A stretch of DNA of 64,000 nucleotides, taken from positions 1-64,000 of the forward strand of contig JAFQAZ010000002.1 of the NCBI GenBank assembly GCA_017416855.1. The letters run 5' to 3'. The notes under the pieces are model-generated. The model was not told the origin of the DNA. It was given only the letters and a program-made list of their open reading frames with translations, and ran no database searches. This stretch comes from Clostridia bacterium. GTDB taxonomy: Bacteria; Bacillota; Clostridia; UBA1381; UBA9506. This document shows, in pieces, positions 36,101-44,405 of the stretch. Position 1 is the stretch's first letter. Each line of letters begins with the position of its first letter. The position numbers and the translations under genes were made by a program.

Positions 36101-39100
36101 CTTTAACAAGGTTGTTCATCGGTCCGTCGCCAAGGATTTTGATACCAACCTTACAATTTCCTGCAAAGTCATACGGAAGATATGCTTTATAATTCATATC
36201 TTCGTCAACAAAAGCAGTAACGCCTCTTTCACCATAATCGCTTTGTCTCCTGAATATGACATTCACTCTGTCAAGCTCTTCAAGATATTTGTAATCTTCA
36301 TCTACAACAATCTTACCTGAAACCTCTGAAAGCTTAGGAATTACAAAGTTTATATCTGTGCTGTCAGCAGCAACCAAGGTTGCTTCTGACTGATTAACAG
36401 TACCACCTGTCGTTGTGTAATATAGTGTACCGGAGAAAACATTTGAATCTCCTGAATAAAGATTTACATATACTCTATAGTCTCCATAATAATCAGGAAG
36501 AATTATTTTATAATCATAATCCTTAACCGAATTAATATTGATATACTCACTTACAGTATTACCATAGCTTGTATTATATGCATATACATACAATGTATAG
36601 CTGCCTCTTGGCAACTCGCATCCCTCTTCAAAGCTGATTGTTCCCTGAATTGTTTTTGCAAGCTGCGATTGTGTGCCAAGAGTTATACTTATTGGATTAT
36701 TAATCTGGTGTGCTTCTGCTCCAGCGAGTGTCTTTGAATAAGAACCATCAGGATTTACCCAAACATTACCTGATGTATACACATCACCGCTATAAACATA
36801 GTAGGATACATAAAATTTCTCATCAGCAAGTTCTTTTGGTACTACAATATTAGTACTGTAGTTTTTTGTATCCTCAGGCATTGAAAACCATTCATTGGTG
36901 TAGAAACAATCCTCTTCCTCTTCACCCTGATACTCAAGCCTTACCTCACCGTTTATAAAACTATATGAGCTGCTCGGTCTATTTATATTAACTGTAACAG
37001 GAATACCTGTGGTAAGTGCAAAGTCTTTTGTTATGTCACTAGTTAAACTTATAGCTTCGGCATTTTCTTCATTACTTACCAAAGAGCCGTCAGCTGCTAC
37101 AAAAAATTCACCTGTGCATATATTGGTGTCAGGACCTGCTCCCTGAACAGTTGAGTTCGCATAAATACTAACGGTAATCGGCTCTTCATGCTCACCGTCT
37201 TTACGAACAGCAATTATATAGTCTCCGCTCCTGGTTTCGTTATTCAAATAAACGTTTCCATTGCTATCACCGTAGCGAACATTTACATTTACACTGGTTG
37301 TATCAGATATTACTGCATCCTGAGGTAGTGAAACCGTACCTGAAATGGCGTATCCGGTTTCATATTCAATTTCAATACCGGTTACATCTGTTCCCGGAAT
37401 GATATTTACAGAAATAAAGCCTTCTTCATCCTGGTAATAATAATGTCCTTCTAAAATGTTTGAACCTACGCTCCACGGTTTATATGCAGAAACATTATAT
37501 TCTCCGCCGATAAAGTATGGTAAATATGCTTCGAAATTATTATCCTTATCTAAAAATCCTGTTTCGCCCCATGAACGACCTGTTGATGTAATGGTCTCAA
37601 AATTAAGGTCAATATATTCTACTTTATCTGTTGACTTAAAATCTTGGGGGAATATAACCTTACCTGTAACCTTAGTAGCCTTCGGAACTGTAAACTCCGG
37701 AATATCAAGGTCTTCGTCAAGCTCTACCATTGCCGGTGTATAACCTGTGTAAATAAAGCCACCTGTCTCGTAATCATAAATATATTCTGCAAGGCTGATA
37801 TTTGTTTTTACAGGAGTCCAGTTGTCAGCATCGCTGCCGGCTGCTGTTCCGTTTTGATCATTTTCCCAGATGCCAAGTCCAATTCCCGCCCACTTCCAAT
37901 GAACAGGAACATACACTGAATAATCAAAGCCATCTGATATTGAAATTTCTTCAATCTCTTTATGAATTCTCTCGCCGTATTCACTTTCAATATAAATTCT
38001 TGCACATAGCTCTCCGTCTGCAAAAGCATCCTCTGTGAAGCTTACACTTCCTGAAACAGTTTTGTTTAAGGGGAAGTATAAATTACAAACACTGTCCGCT
38101 TCTACATATGAAGCCTCAGAATAGTCAAGAGTCATATTATTGTCAGAAACATAATATGCATTAACATCTGTTCCTATACAGGTTGTATTCTCTAAGGAAT
38201 AAACATATACACCAACTATATATTCATCGTCTTCTGCATCAAGGATTATTGTAAACTCGTTTTCCTCTCCCGGGGTTGATGTTTCGTAATAACATTGATA
38301 GCGTCCGCTTTCGCACTCTGCAAAAATATAGTATTCAACATTTTCCCCGTCATACACCATATCCTCGGGAAGAGTTATTGTACCACTGATAGTTTTTGCT
38401 TTTTCAAGCTGAATGTCTATAATCATATCCTCAGACGCAACAAAAGAACATTCCTCTTGATATCTTGAAAGGGGAACTTCGTCATCCATTATGTAAACAG
38501 ATACATTATAAAGTCCTGAATTCTTTGGATACTTAATAGAATATTTTGTTTCTTTCTGTCCCGCAAGGATACTTACGTATTGATATTCGTAGGTGTCTCC
38601 TTCTAAACACACTTCAAAAGAAATATCCTTATCAAAGGTCACATCTTCAGGAAGAGACACAGTACCTGAAACATTGACCGTTTCCTCAAACGCTATATCG
38701 TATGCCTTTCCAACATTTGTATCGTATGTACTATTAAATGGTTCGTATGTGATAAGATGAGCATACATATTTGTTCCGGTCAAATAAGCTGGCATCACAA
38801 GTTCATATTCTAAAGACCTCTCATCCGGCATAATAACATATTCTTCCGATACACTATTTGAGTCGACCGAAACCACCGCACCGTTTGATGGAGCCGGAAG
38901 AGGCAGGGTTATTGTACCCTCCTGAATATAAAACTTTCCTGCAGATACATCAATATCCATACTCTCTTGAAAAACATATATCTCGCCATCATATACTATA
39001 GTTTCCTCGTTAAAGCTTCCGTCTTGCTCTTTAGCAAAGAACATTTCAAATTGCTGACCAACATATCTTTCAGGAACGTTTATAGCAAAGTTTTCACAAG

Positions 39101-41102
39101 GAAGCTCTACAAGGTCATAGAATATTCCATCACCAAAATCCGCTCCCACATATGCATATCCGGTTAATGCTATTCCATTATCATAAACAATGTTTCCCTC
39201 TAACACAATTGCTTCAGGCTCATTTATAACAATGTTGTAATCTCCATATACATCTGTGGCATCATCCCTGTCTGATACGGTGCCATAGGTTTCAGAATAA
39301 TAGATATATGCAAGGTCTGTGTCATACATCACTATGTCTGAGTTCTCAGGAACTTCCTTATATGCAACATATAAACTTGCATCATCTAAAGACGATCTTA
39401 TGCCTAGTTCTGCTGTAACATATGTGTCTCCTTCGGATGCATATACATAGCTACGGTCATATTCTTCCATATACCATCCGTCATCACAGAACAATGCAAT
39501 CACATAAGTCTTATCAACATCAAGAGCTTCTTCAAAATTAACAGTAACGCTGTATTCATCATAACTGTCATCCGAATCATCATCTTCATCTTCTTCAGGC
39601 AACGGAACTGTTATATCAAGATTATCTATACCCTCTTCAACAAGTATAAAACTTGAACTTCTGCCTTTATTCCCTGAACTTAAACTTCCGGAATAATAAC
39701 TTCCGCTAAAGAAGAAATCACTTTCAAAATAAAGCTCATAGGTACCAAAAGAAAGACCTATTTCGTAATCTACACTTGTTGCACCGCTTGGAACATCAAT
39801 CAACGCATAATATGAATTTCCGTACATAGGCCATGCATCTACATATATATAACCGGCTTCGGTGGGGATGCAATTTGAAAGGTCTATTGTACCGCTTATA
39901 TAACTTTCTGCCACTGGAACTTCCATATCTATATTGCTTTTGTCGCTTAACAAAGTCACAACATCTGCAACATATTTATTAAGAGTAAGACCATCCTCGG
40001 TGTAATAATACCTCAAGTTCGAAATTGACTTATTTCCCGAAAGAAAATGAACTCCGAATATATAGTTATCTGCAGGGAGAGAAACTGAGAAGGAAACGTC
40101 CTTCTGGCCCGCAGCCAAAGTTATAGTTCTATTCCAACAAGCATAATCACTTTTAATAACTCTGCCATTTTCAACAACAGGTGCCTTATAGGCAAATATA
40201 TTCATTATATCTCCTGCGCTGATAATTGCATTTGAAGGAAGAGTTACACTACCTAATACTGTATAGGACTCATCAGGAAATGTGATAGATTCATCTTCCT
40301 CTTCGTCAGTTTCGCCACCAGTAACATTTTCGGAAGAAGCCCCGCCAGGAACTACAGCTGTTGCGCCACCCGAAATTACTGTTTCTCCAACATCTTCTGC
40401 TACAGCACTTCCGCTTGTTGACGCAGTCACATCCTCAGCAGAGGCAATTGATGATCTCATACTGAACATAACAGGTACTTCGCCTGTCTCATCTTCATTA
40501 GAAATTATTTCTTCAAAAGACTCTTCACTTTCTTCGGAAGGCTGTTCATCTTCTTCTATATCATCAGAAACATCGTCTGTTAACTCTTCAGATATTTCGT
40601 CAGTTTCTTCAACATAAACATCCTCTGTATCTTCATAATATTCAGCATCTGTCTCTGTATTCGAAAAATCTTCTGCAAACCAATCATACTCACCAGGATA
40701 GAAACCTGTGTTCTCTAGTAGTTTTTTAATTTTTGCAAATTCTCTTTTGACGGTTTTAGAACGATTTTTCTGTTCCTTTGAAACAGAACTCTCCTTTTCC
40801 AAGGCTGAATTATTCAAAACCGGTGTAGTTTCAAGAATTTCCTCCTCATAATTATAAATGCTTGAAACATTTTCTGAAACCACTAAGTTTTCTCTGTCGT
40901 TTACTGAAAGCATTTCTTGTGTCTCCGCTTGAGCAGATTTAACTTCACTTGCGTTATCAGAATCTAATTCTACGTTATTTTCTTCATTGAAGTTTTGAAT
41001 CTGGTCAATGAGCGGTTCAGAAAATGTCTGTACTGATGCATTGATTGGCAGTGATGTCATAATAAATACAAGCGCCAAAACAATACTCATACATCTCTTC
41101 AC
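30168..41102 (-). CDS. Giant secreted dockerin-bearing repeat protein (3,644 residues)
   Basis: One of the largest genes likely in this genome, 10.9 kb. Signal peptide (about 1-28), acidic Ser/Glu-rich stretch (30-270), about fifteen ~110-residue beta-repeats that begin like VSGTVSLPED (270-1915), two CUB-like domains (about 1920-2020 and 2090-2187, 'SFSIRLTSDGS'), three InlB-B-like repeats (2019-2324), a beta-helix-like GLUG/M26-type region (2324-2624), Cys-rich segments (CSRCG), a regulatory-like beta domain (2717-2787), helical domains (2787-3334), an Ig-like domain, an X-like module and a C-terminal dockerin (3577-3644). Dockerin loop 1 is canonical (GDTTGDGNFNILD); loop 2 (YVNSDTRINILD) has Tyr instead of the first Asp. 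No LPXTG or SLH of its own. GTG 41102 start with GGGGG upstream. It likely docks on the cohesin-SLH proteins encoded downstream. Confidence 0.85.
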   Translation of the reverse strand: MKRCMSIVLALVFIMTSLPINASVQTFSEPLIDQIQNFNEENNVELDSDNASEVKSAQAETQEMLSVNDRENLVVSENVSSIYNYEEEILETTPVLNNSALEKESSVSKEQKNRSKTVKREFAKIKKLLENTGFYPGEYDWFAEDFSNTETDAEYYEDTEDVYVEETDEISEELTDDVSDDIEEDEQPSEESEESFEEIISNEDETGEVPVMFSMRSSIASAEDVTASTSGSAVAEDVGETVISGGATAVVPGGASSENVTGGETDEEEDESITFPDESYTVLGSVTLPSNAIISAGDIMNIFAYKAPVVENGRVIKSDYACWNRTITLAAGQKDVSFSVSLPADNYIFGVHFLSGNKSISNLRYYYTEDGLTLNKYVADVVTLLSDKSNIDMEVPVAESYISGTIDLSNCIPTEAGYIYVDAWPMYGNSYYALIDVPSGATSVDYEIGLSFGTYELYFESDFFFSGSYYSGSLSSGNKGRSSSFILVEEGIDNLDITVPLPEEDEDDDSDDSYDEYSVTVNFEEALDVDKTYVIALFCDDGWYMEEYDRSYVYASEGDTYVTAELGIRSSLDDASLYVAYKEVPENSDIVMYDTDLAYIYYSETYGTVSDRDDATDVYGDYNIVINEPEAIVLEGNIVYDNGIALTGYAYVGADFGDGIFYDLVELPCENFAINVPERYVGQQFEMFFAKEQDGSFNEETIVYDGEIYVFQESMDIDVSAGKFYIQEGTITLPLPAPSNGAVVSVDSNSVSEEYVIMPDERSLEYELVMPAYLTGTNMYAHLITYEPFNSTYDTNVGKAYDIAFEETVNVSGTVSLPEDVTFDKDISFEVCLEGDTYEYQYVSILAGQKETKYSIKYPKNSGLYNVSVYIMDDEVPLSRYQEECSFVASEDMIIDIQLEKAKTISGTITLPEDMVYDGENVEYYIFAECESGRYQCYYETSTPGEENEFTIILDAEDDEYIVGVYVYSLENTTCIGTDVNAYYVSDNNMTLDYSEASYVEADSVCNLYFPLNKTVSGSVSFTEDAFADGELCARIYIESEYGERIHKEIEEISISDGFDYSVYVPVHWKWAGIGLGIWENDQNGTAAGSDADNWTPVKTNISLAEYIYDYETGGFIYTGYTPAMVELDEDLDIPEFTVPKATKVTGKVIFPQDFKSTDKVEYIDLNFETITSTGRSWGETGFLDKDNNFEAYLPYFIGGEYNVSAYKPWSVGSNILEGHYYYQDEEGFISVNIIPGTDVTGIEIEYETGYAISGTVSLPQDAVISDTTSVNVNVRYGDSNGNVYLNNETRSGDYIIAVRKDGEHEEPITVSIYANSTVQGAGPDTNICTGEFFVAADGSLVSNEENAEAISLTSDITKDFALTTGIPVTVNINRPSSSYSFINGEVRLEYQGEEEEDCFYTNEWFSMPEDTKNYSTNIVVPKELADEKFYVSYYVYSGDVYTSGNVWVNPDGSYSKTLAGAEAHQINNPISITLGTQSQLAKTIQGTISFEEGCELPRGSYTLYVYAYNTSYGNTVSEYININSVKDYDYKIILPDYYGDYRVYVNLYSGDSNVFSGTLYYTTTGGTVNQSEATLVAADSTDINFVIPKLSEVSGKIVVDEDYKYLEELDRVNVIFRRQSDYGERGVTAFVDEDMNYKAYLPYDFAGNCKVGIKILGDGPMNNLVKGYTYWTEDWHALNNGTDAEDVDVAVETGFTLSGTVKLPEGTELEENLYYSLNYDDSYANLWFDSETSEAEFMFGTPKDSYNSNYFDGDGSYSGETPVNVYLDYAMYSEDGTVYYDWDSDLNFMVREDIEDIEITIPKGVVVNFPLSGGPASGDHYGELMIEEIEGEFTKTLGVSCYSGKENEWVVFPETYKGKAVTIAYTSTANSESDYYIPWRVYLGSGDKFYGDSDNSRAFVIAEENSIPLVLPKASDVIYPEYVLQSEHPYQRSMNKVYTYTYDGEADSLMITFSDNTEVERSYDYIYIIDENGNETQYTGTMLSGSVITVPGDSFSIRLTSDGSAQKFGFAITEVRPVVTHNVTFKNYDGTVLETSVVLDKQDAVYNGLTPEKPADGIKKYRFIGWDKELIGITEDTEFIAQFEEVIIYLESDHPYSNYTDLTYTYKYTEDETVDALRVTFSEKTETENYYDRIYVYDQYGEQIASYTGTIGAQSVVVPGNSFSIRLTSDGSSTAYGFEVVGVAPVKENYTVTFKNYDGTVLSTVSVPAGGTAVYDGETPVREDENYEYEFTGWNKSLTYVYQDMVVTAQFTRIYYVNVNYYNYDGTLLYTDKVRGGNKSEYSGAVPYKPAGDDGIGYVFTGWDKTLDSVYYDTSVTALFARKSIKKISTEAELRAIADDLDGVYVLENDIELTSAWEPVGVSGAPFSGVFDGNGHSIKNITFDIGSYNNVGFFIDVENAVLRNMNLETEISTNYSIYNVVIAPLATTARGCDIRNVHVKGSIDVQTDSNSSVSGFVDGLLDCYVDSSSVNVDITSSGYMAGFSEAVSNTKISNSYYKGTITPGYAEDIAGFANVEYYGETSFDACFSNTSFDISDGSTVNYATPFVAVYDETDETEITANNCYYNQDTFTVEAQYENEDAIFLGTGLTDEEMKSADSFVGFDFGMIWEMDENGNLTLSSAGGKICSEHKFSEWNKVSEVTCTTDGLETRTCSRCGRVEKNITKAEGHTFGEWEIIEEADVLSEGLMTRECSVCYETETEEIEKIEVELNDPNYGLVHFEIVDAITLEPINNAQLFISTDNDGENTFYTDEEGKIAQALPIGVVNVSVYKSGYLTRTVKINVVSGEQNVPVIGISTKPLVEAKLSSKVMTYDEIINAGIDVTAPGNNHVVKYNVTLTFGGREKADIVTYFNDNHSCVGNVRIPVHLSTGTVYVYPVSETFYLMVYGEVQWLKEMFDVEMLIMNNSNTDTVTECTAELVLPDGLSLAEMKEEQQTLIQKVDDIGHSESRSVHWYVRGDVAGEYNIGANLNAVLSPLGDIIDQKYTLEEPIKVYAGNAMHMDIYVPDMTFYGDRYPIKIELTNVSDRTLYNVSNTIKYFKEGKVTHYSNGAFVSETYFTEDDIASIGASEFKPGDKISIEVQADIEFRTSLIRAGLDEIKKYVGNIDNLLVAYEAYITGAKKVNDSYIALRDMVDSISNIITKKAYEGTDAEVAGNLLNAVNAFAELVKVAESQKSVNLFNKLKTTGVYKVLSEICEKNDVFATYRANRITKYVNTITAIVNSENIVVENAVSEEMLFELLRRAIESIPIKYYLEDVLVSTLEGSTTSIPYTIHRLTPEERFSSISRLDSYLNSVIETAMGHIDSPWIMNILSDGNAAYEDSEDVVFVNGTSNKFAASDNMGDVEFKAWASIASPALEITSTNENAVIEDGVLKFVGPGYISVKALETGNGTLYIQMGDEIKEYNFTVVDAHTCESADAVTIISPDTDVDGYMISLCDICHSIMSVDKHESACENHIYGEYIVEIDANGEELGIKHRVCKECGHIQYLVIDESIDYMEFILTPESKLDITEKQTGDGSYLKQVVAGMTAEQITSHFDNTNVEVVLANGTAVSAGSKLGTGSKLIIKNQDEAISSELTVVVKGDTTGDGNFNILDMIKVFNHVADEETKSLDGEYAEAAYVNSDTRINILDLILMFNAIKNGEVLR

Positions 41103-41192
41103 AAATATACCCCCTCTTTAATAATTTATGGTACAAAATAATTTTTATATAAACATCTTTTAATGATGTATTAAAAAAATAGATACTTATTT

Positions 41193-41221
41193 ATCATAAC
41201 ATTTTATAGTATTTTTGTCAA
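41193..41221 (-). promoter_or_regulatory. Strong promoter of surface-protein operon
   Basis: Read on the minus strand: TTGACA (41216-41221), 17-base spacer, TATGAT (41193-41198) with an extended TG before it. The start of transcription would be near 41186, giving a leader of about 84 bases before the GTG. Confidence 0.85.
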
Positions 41222-41445
41222 CGAATTACAATGAAAATATTGTATGTAAAAGGTTATATAAAAAGACGAAGCACAATCAATAATTTAAAATTCAAAAATA
41301 TATTGGTAATAAAAACTCAAAGAAATTTCATTTATCATCATGTCACACTCTCCCGTATGAAAAGAATCGAGTGTATTTTACATCCAGAAGCGAAGCAATT
41401 CATGCAGGATATTCCAGTTACGGAAATTGCCATCCCTAACATACA

Positions 41446-41475
41446 AAAAGCATAGCTATCACTAGCTATGCTTTT
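41446..41475. terminator. Intrinsic terminator
   Basis: AAAAGCATAGCTA and TAGCTATGCTTTT pair perfectly around a four-base loop, 11 bases after the stop of the GT51 gene; on the minus strand TTTTTGT follows. The 220 bases between it and the surface promoter hold no gene I can support. Confidence 0.88.
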
Positions 41476-41485
41476 ACGATTCCAT

Positions 41486-42181
41486 TTACTCTTTTTCAAA
41501 TATCCTTATACTCTCATTCTCTGTTATGTATCCGGCCTCTACCATACAATCGATAACTTTTTTCTGTCTCTCCTCTGCCAGGTCTGGTCTGACATCAAGG
41601 GAATAGACCGAAGGTGCATTTGGGATTCCCACAAGCAGTGTACATTCATAGTCCGTCATATCCTTTGGTTCTTTGCCAAAATAACCTTTTGATGCATCAT
41701 AAATTGAATAATACCCACTGCCGTAATAAATTCCATTGACATAGAACTCAAGCACTTCTTGTTTTTCATACTCTCGTTCCAGTTTTAAGGCCATAAAGAC
41801 TTCTGCAATTTTTCTTTGGAGAGTGTTGTCTTGAGGGAAATACAGATTCTTTGCAAGTTGTTGCGATATTGTACTGCCACCTTCTAGTAATTGTTTTGCC
41901 TTGATATCATTATAAATTGCACGTGACGTCCCTATGATGTCAAAGCCATTATGCTGGTAAAAGCGTCTATCTTCGACTGCAACAAGCGCTTTAAAATATA
42001 TTTCCGGTATATCTTCATACACCATATAGTTTTCTTCTGCTTTCAACTCTTCTATTGCAACACCAAGCGGTTTTGTTTCAAGCGCATCCCGGTATTTGTC
42101 ATATCCAAGCTTTACCTGATATGCGCTGACTACAATTAATATAATTATAAACAATAGCAGAATTTTTTTAACTGCTTTCAT
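41486..42181 (-). CDS. GT51 peptidoglycan transglycosylase, monofunctional
   Basis: A 231-residue membrane-anchored transglycosylase that polymerises lipid II glycan strands. One N-terminal membrane segment (about 5-25), then the GT51 domain: EDRRFYQHNG (motif 1, catalytic Glu about residue 65) and GGSTISQQLAKN (motif 2, about 98-109), with LEREYEKQEVLEFYVN as motif 3. It lacks the transpeptidase domain of class A penicillin-binding proteins, so it resembles monofunctional MtgA-type enzymes. ATG 42181 has AAGGAG about 12 bases upstream, a little far. Single gene ended by a good terminator. Its place after giant surface genes may be chance. Confidence 0.92.
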   Translation of the reverse strand: MKAVKKILLLFIIILIVVSAYQVKLGYDKYRDALETKPLGVAIEELKAEENYMVYEDIPEIYFKALVAVEDRRFYQHNGFDIIGTSRAIYNDIKAKQLLEGGSTISQQLAKNLYFPQDNTLQRKIAEVFMALKLEREYEKQEVLEFYVNGIYYGSGYYSIYDASKGYFGKEPKDMTDYECTLLVGIPNAPSVYSLDVRPDLAEERQKKVIDCMVEAGYITENESIRIFEKE

Positions 42182-42281
42182 CTTCGATGGCTATCTCCTT
42201 TTATTTTCTTCTCTCGATAATTTGCTATCGACTTCAGCAAGAAACATACTATCAATGAATTTATCACCTATTTAAAATTAA

Positions 42282-43415
42282 TTACGTATCTTTTCTCAAA
42301 ATCCTAAGATAGTCTTCATAAGCAAATACACGGTTACGATTTGCATTATTAATCTGGACAAGTATTCCGCATTCTTCAAGTCGTTTTACACTCGTGGAAA
42401 CAGTACTGAATGCAAGTGATAATCCTTCCGATGTTTTTTTGATATCTATAATAGGATTTTTTTCAAGGTAATCGAAAACCTCTTTTGCGGTTTTTGAAGC
42501 TCTGCCCATTTTTTCAATAATTGCAATATTCTTATCGTGCAATTCAGACAATTGGTTAATTGATAGGGTTGCATCTTCTGAGGATTCTTTGATTGCCCGA
42601 AGAAAGAATTTTATCCATTGTTCGTAATTATTCTTATTCCTCACTTCACTCATACGGTCATAGTATTCAATTCTATTGTTTTTAAGGTAGTATGAAATAT
42701 AAAGTGCAGGTGTATTTAATCTCTTTTTCTCCATCAAAAACAGAGTGATTAACAATCTTCCCACACGACCATTTCCATCCAAAAACGGATGTATTGTTTC
42801 AAACTGATAGTGAATTAAGGCTGCCTGAATCAACAAATCCAATTTATCATCTGAATTTATATATTTTTCTAAATCGGACATTGCCTGTTTCATATCTTCT
42901 GGGTTGGGAGGGATGTAACGTGCATTTTTTAATGTACTACCTGCAGCACCAATCCAGTTTTGAGAATATCTAAATTCTCCAGGATTTCTTTCCTGACCTC
43001 GTACATCCCTCATCAAGACCTCGTGAGTTTCTTTTATAAGTCTGTTACATAGTGGCAAAGTCTTTAATCTTTCAAGAGCAAACTCAGTTGCCTTTATATA
43101 ATTGATTACATCAGCCACATTTTGATTGGAATTTTTTTCAATCAATGGATCTAATACATCTTCCAAAGTTGCCTGTGTTCCTTCGATCTGCGATGACAAC
43201 AATGCTTCCTTACGCACATACATAGAAACAAACAAATTCATATTTGGGATATAGCTTGACAAAGTATCTAATGTTGCTAATGCCTTTGTTGCATCAGTAA
43301 GCAAGGAAATCATTTCTGAATCCATATTTATTTCTATTGGTAGTGGTGTAGGCCGAAAAGACATATATTTAGCCTCACCACTTAAATTTGAAATATATTC
43401 TCCGGCTCTATTCAT
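42282..43415 (-). CDS. Fic domain protein with C-terminal winged helix
   Basis: A 377-residue Fic-family protein, usually an AMP transferase that modifies proteins. The active motif HPFLDGNGRVGR (about 207-218) is intact, with catalytic His and the phosphate-binding loop. The N-terminal inhibitory helix SSQIEGTQ (about 70-77) places it in the class II, self-inhibited type. Residues about 305-370 form a winged helix-turn-helix that could bind its own promoter. I chose ATG 43415, since AAGGTG is five bases before it, over GTG 43421. A perfect inverted repeat overlies its promoter, consistent with autoregulation. Target protein unknown. Confidence 0.92.
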   Translation of the reverse strand: MNRAGEYISNLSGEAKYMSFRPTPLPIEINMDSEMISLLTDATKALATLDTLSSYIPNMNLFVSMYVRKEALLSSQIEGTQATLEDVLDPLIEKNSNQNVADVINYIKATEFALERLKTLPLCNRLIKETHEVLMRDVRGQERNPGEFRYSQNWIGAAGSTLKNARYIPPNPEDMKQAMSDLEKYINSDDKLDLLIQAALIHYQFETIHPFLDGNGRVGRLLITLFLMEKKRLNTPALYISYYLKNNRIEYYDRMSEVRNKNNYEQWIKFFLRAIKESSEDATLSINQLSELHDKNIAIIEKMGRASKTAKEVFDYLEKNPIIDIKKTSEGLSLAFSTVSTSVKRLEECGILVQINNANRNRVFAYEDYLRILRKDT

Positions 43416-43448
43416 ATTCACACCTTCTTATCTCAAAATTTCAAATAT

Positions 43449-43490
43449 ATTTTAACACGATTATTTTGATTTGTCAAACTAAATCAAAAT
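43449..43490 (-). promoter_or_regulatory. fic promoter with overlapping operator
   Basis: On the minus strand TTGACA (43472-43477), 17 bases, TAAAAT (43449-43454) with an extended TG. A perfect inverted repeat ATTTTGATTT (43463-43472) and AAATCAAAAT (43481-43490) with an 8-base centre covers the -35 box, as expected for an autorepressor such as the winged helix of the Fic protein. Confidence 0.75.
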
Positions 43491-43562
43491 AAAATAGAAT
43501 GAACATTTAAAAATAGCTTTTAAAATCAAAATATACACAAATATTCATGTGTATATTATGAA

Positions 43563-43683
43563 CAACAAACATTACAATCAGCAAAATTGCAGAAAAAACA
43601 GGCTATAACAATGTTCAAACATTTAACAGACTTTTCAAAACTCAAACCGGCTTTTCTCTAAAGAATACCATGAAAATGTAAAT
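43563..43683 (+). pseudogene. AraC-type helix-turn-helix remnant
   Basis: One frame reads ISKIAEKTGYNNVQTFNRLF then KTQTGFSLK, the second helix-turn-helix of an AraC regulator. The family end KEYHENV appears only after a one-base shift. No start codon or N-terminal domain is left, so this is a decayed fragment. The region 43491-43562 before it shows only AT-rich sequence. Confidence 0.7.
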
Positions 43684-43767
43684 TAAAACTTGAATTCATG
43701 TGTATTACTAAAAAAACTATAATATAAAAAGAACTGCAGCATCACTCTACTATAACATTGTCGTCTT

Positions 43768-44405
43768 AAAAAAACGAAGTTACTTCCCAAAAACAATATT
43801 TTTTTAATTTTGGGAAATAGAAAATTAAAATATAGAATTTCAAAGCATATACCACCTCTATACTAATACTAGTTATAATTATAGTATGTATACACGATTT
43901 TCCTTATCGAACCATCTGTTTCTTATTGATAATCCCATACGATCAAGCATCAACCCGTACAAAACTTTTGCATCAATCGATACATCTTTGAACAGTTTAT
44001 CCTTGAACAGCATCTTCGGAATGCGATAAAAAACAAACTGTTCGCTTTCATTTCCATAGTAATAATCAAAATTCATGAACACATTTCACTCCTTTAATCT
44101 TTTTCATAATAAAAAAAGAACACTACTAATCATTTGATACAGTAATGTTCTTTAAATATTCACTTCAAATTTTTTGATAAAATAGTTGCATCACAAGAAC
44201 TTTTTTGATAAGATAATTGTGTTATTAGGATTGCAATTTGCTAATTCCTTGCTAATTGAAGCATAAAAACAGCATAAAAACAAACAATATTGCGTAACAC
44301 TAGATAATAATCGGTTCATTTAAAAATGCCGTAGTTATGCGGATTCCAAGACATTTTAGAATACTGTGTAGCACGCCCTAAAATGCGGCATAATTTTCTC
44401 CTAAG
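43768..44405. repeat. Element-end segment, copy B (repA remnant with flanks)
   Basis: Direct-orientation relative of copy A at 22643-23064. It keeps more of repA and has the same flanking parts: hairpin GAACACTAC/GTAATGTTC (about 44122-44154), two TTTTTTGATAA repeats, doubled TTGCTAATT and GTAGTTATGCGGATT. It ends at CTCCTAAG (44398-44405), which is the anticodon-loop start of an orphan tRNA-Arg half. The arrangement suggests the right end of an integrated element. Confidence 0.75.
43879..44082 (-). pseudogene. Truncated RepA_N-type replication initiator
   Basis: The 67-residue product reads FDYYYGNESEQFVFYRIPKM then LLYGLMLDRMGLSIRN-like sequence, the N-terminal winged-helix signature of RepA_N initiators from Firmicutes plasmids and integrative elements. 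Full proteins are usually 250-350 residues, so it is cut. A GTG at 44082 has AAGGAG six bases upstream; an ATG lies two codons later. After the stop at 43879 no other repA sequence is seen. Probably not functional. Confidence 0.78.

Noticed and set aside
40282-40617. 111-codon Ser-rich plus-strand frame
   Set aside because: Its Ser and Val runs are simply the antisense of the Glu/Asp/Ser-rich acidic stretch of the giant protein.
41231-41455. 74-codon plus-strand frame, whose middle (MKRIECILHPEA) hints at a PII protein start
   Set aside because: The likeness ends after about 12 residues, there is no ribosome site and the frame runs into a terminator. A decayed fragment is possible but cannot be supported.
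22643-44405. CRISPR array or recent segmental duplication as the explanation of the distant repeats
   Set aside because: There are only two copies, hundreds of bases long, with differing internal deletions and many substitutions; they fit two decayed element ends better.
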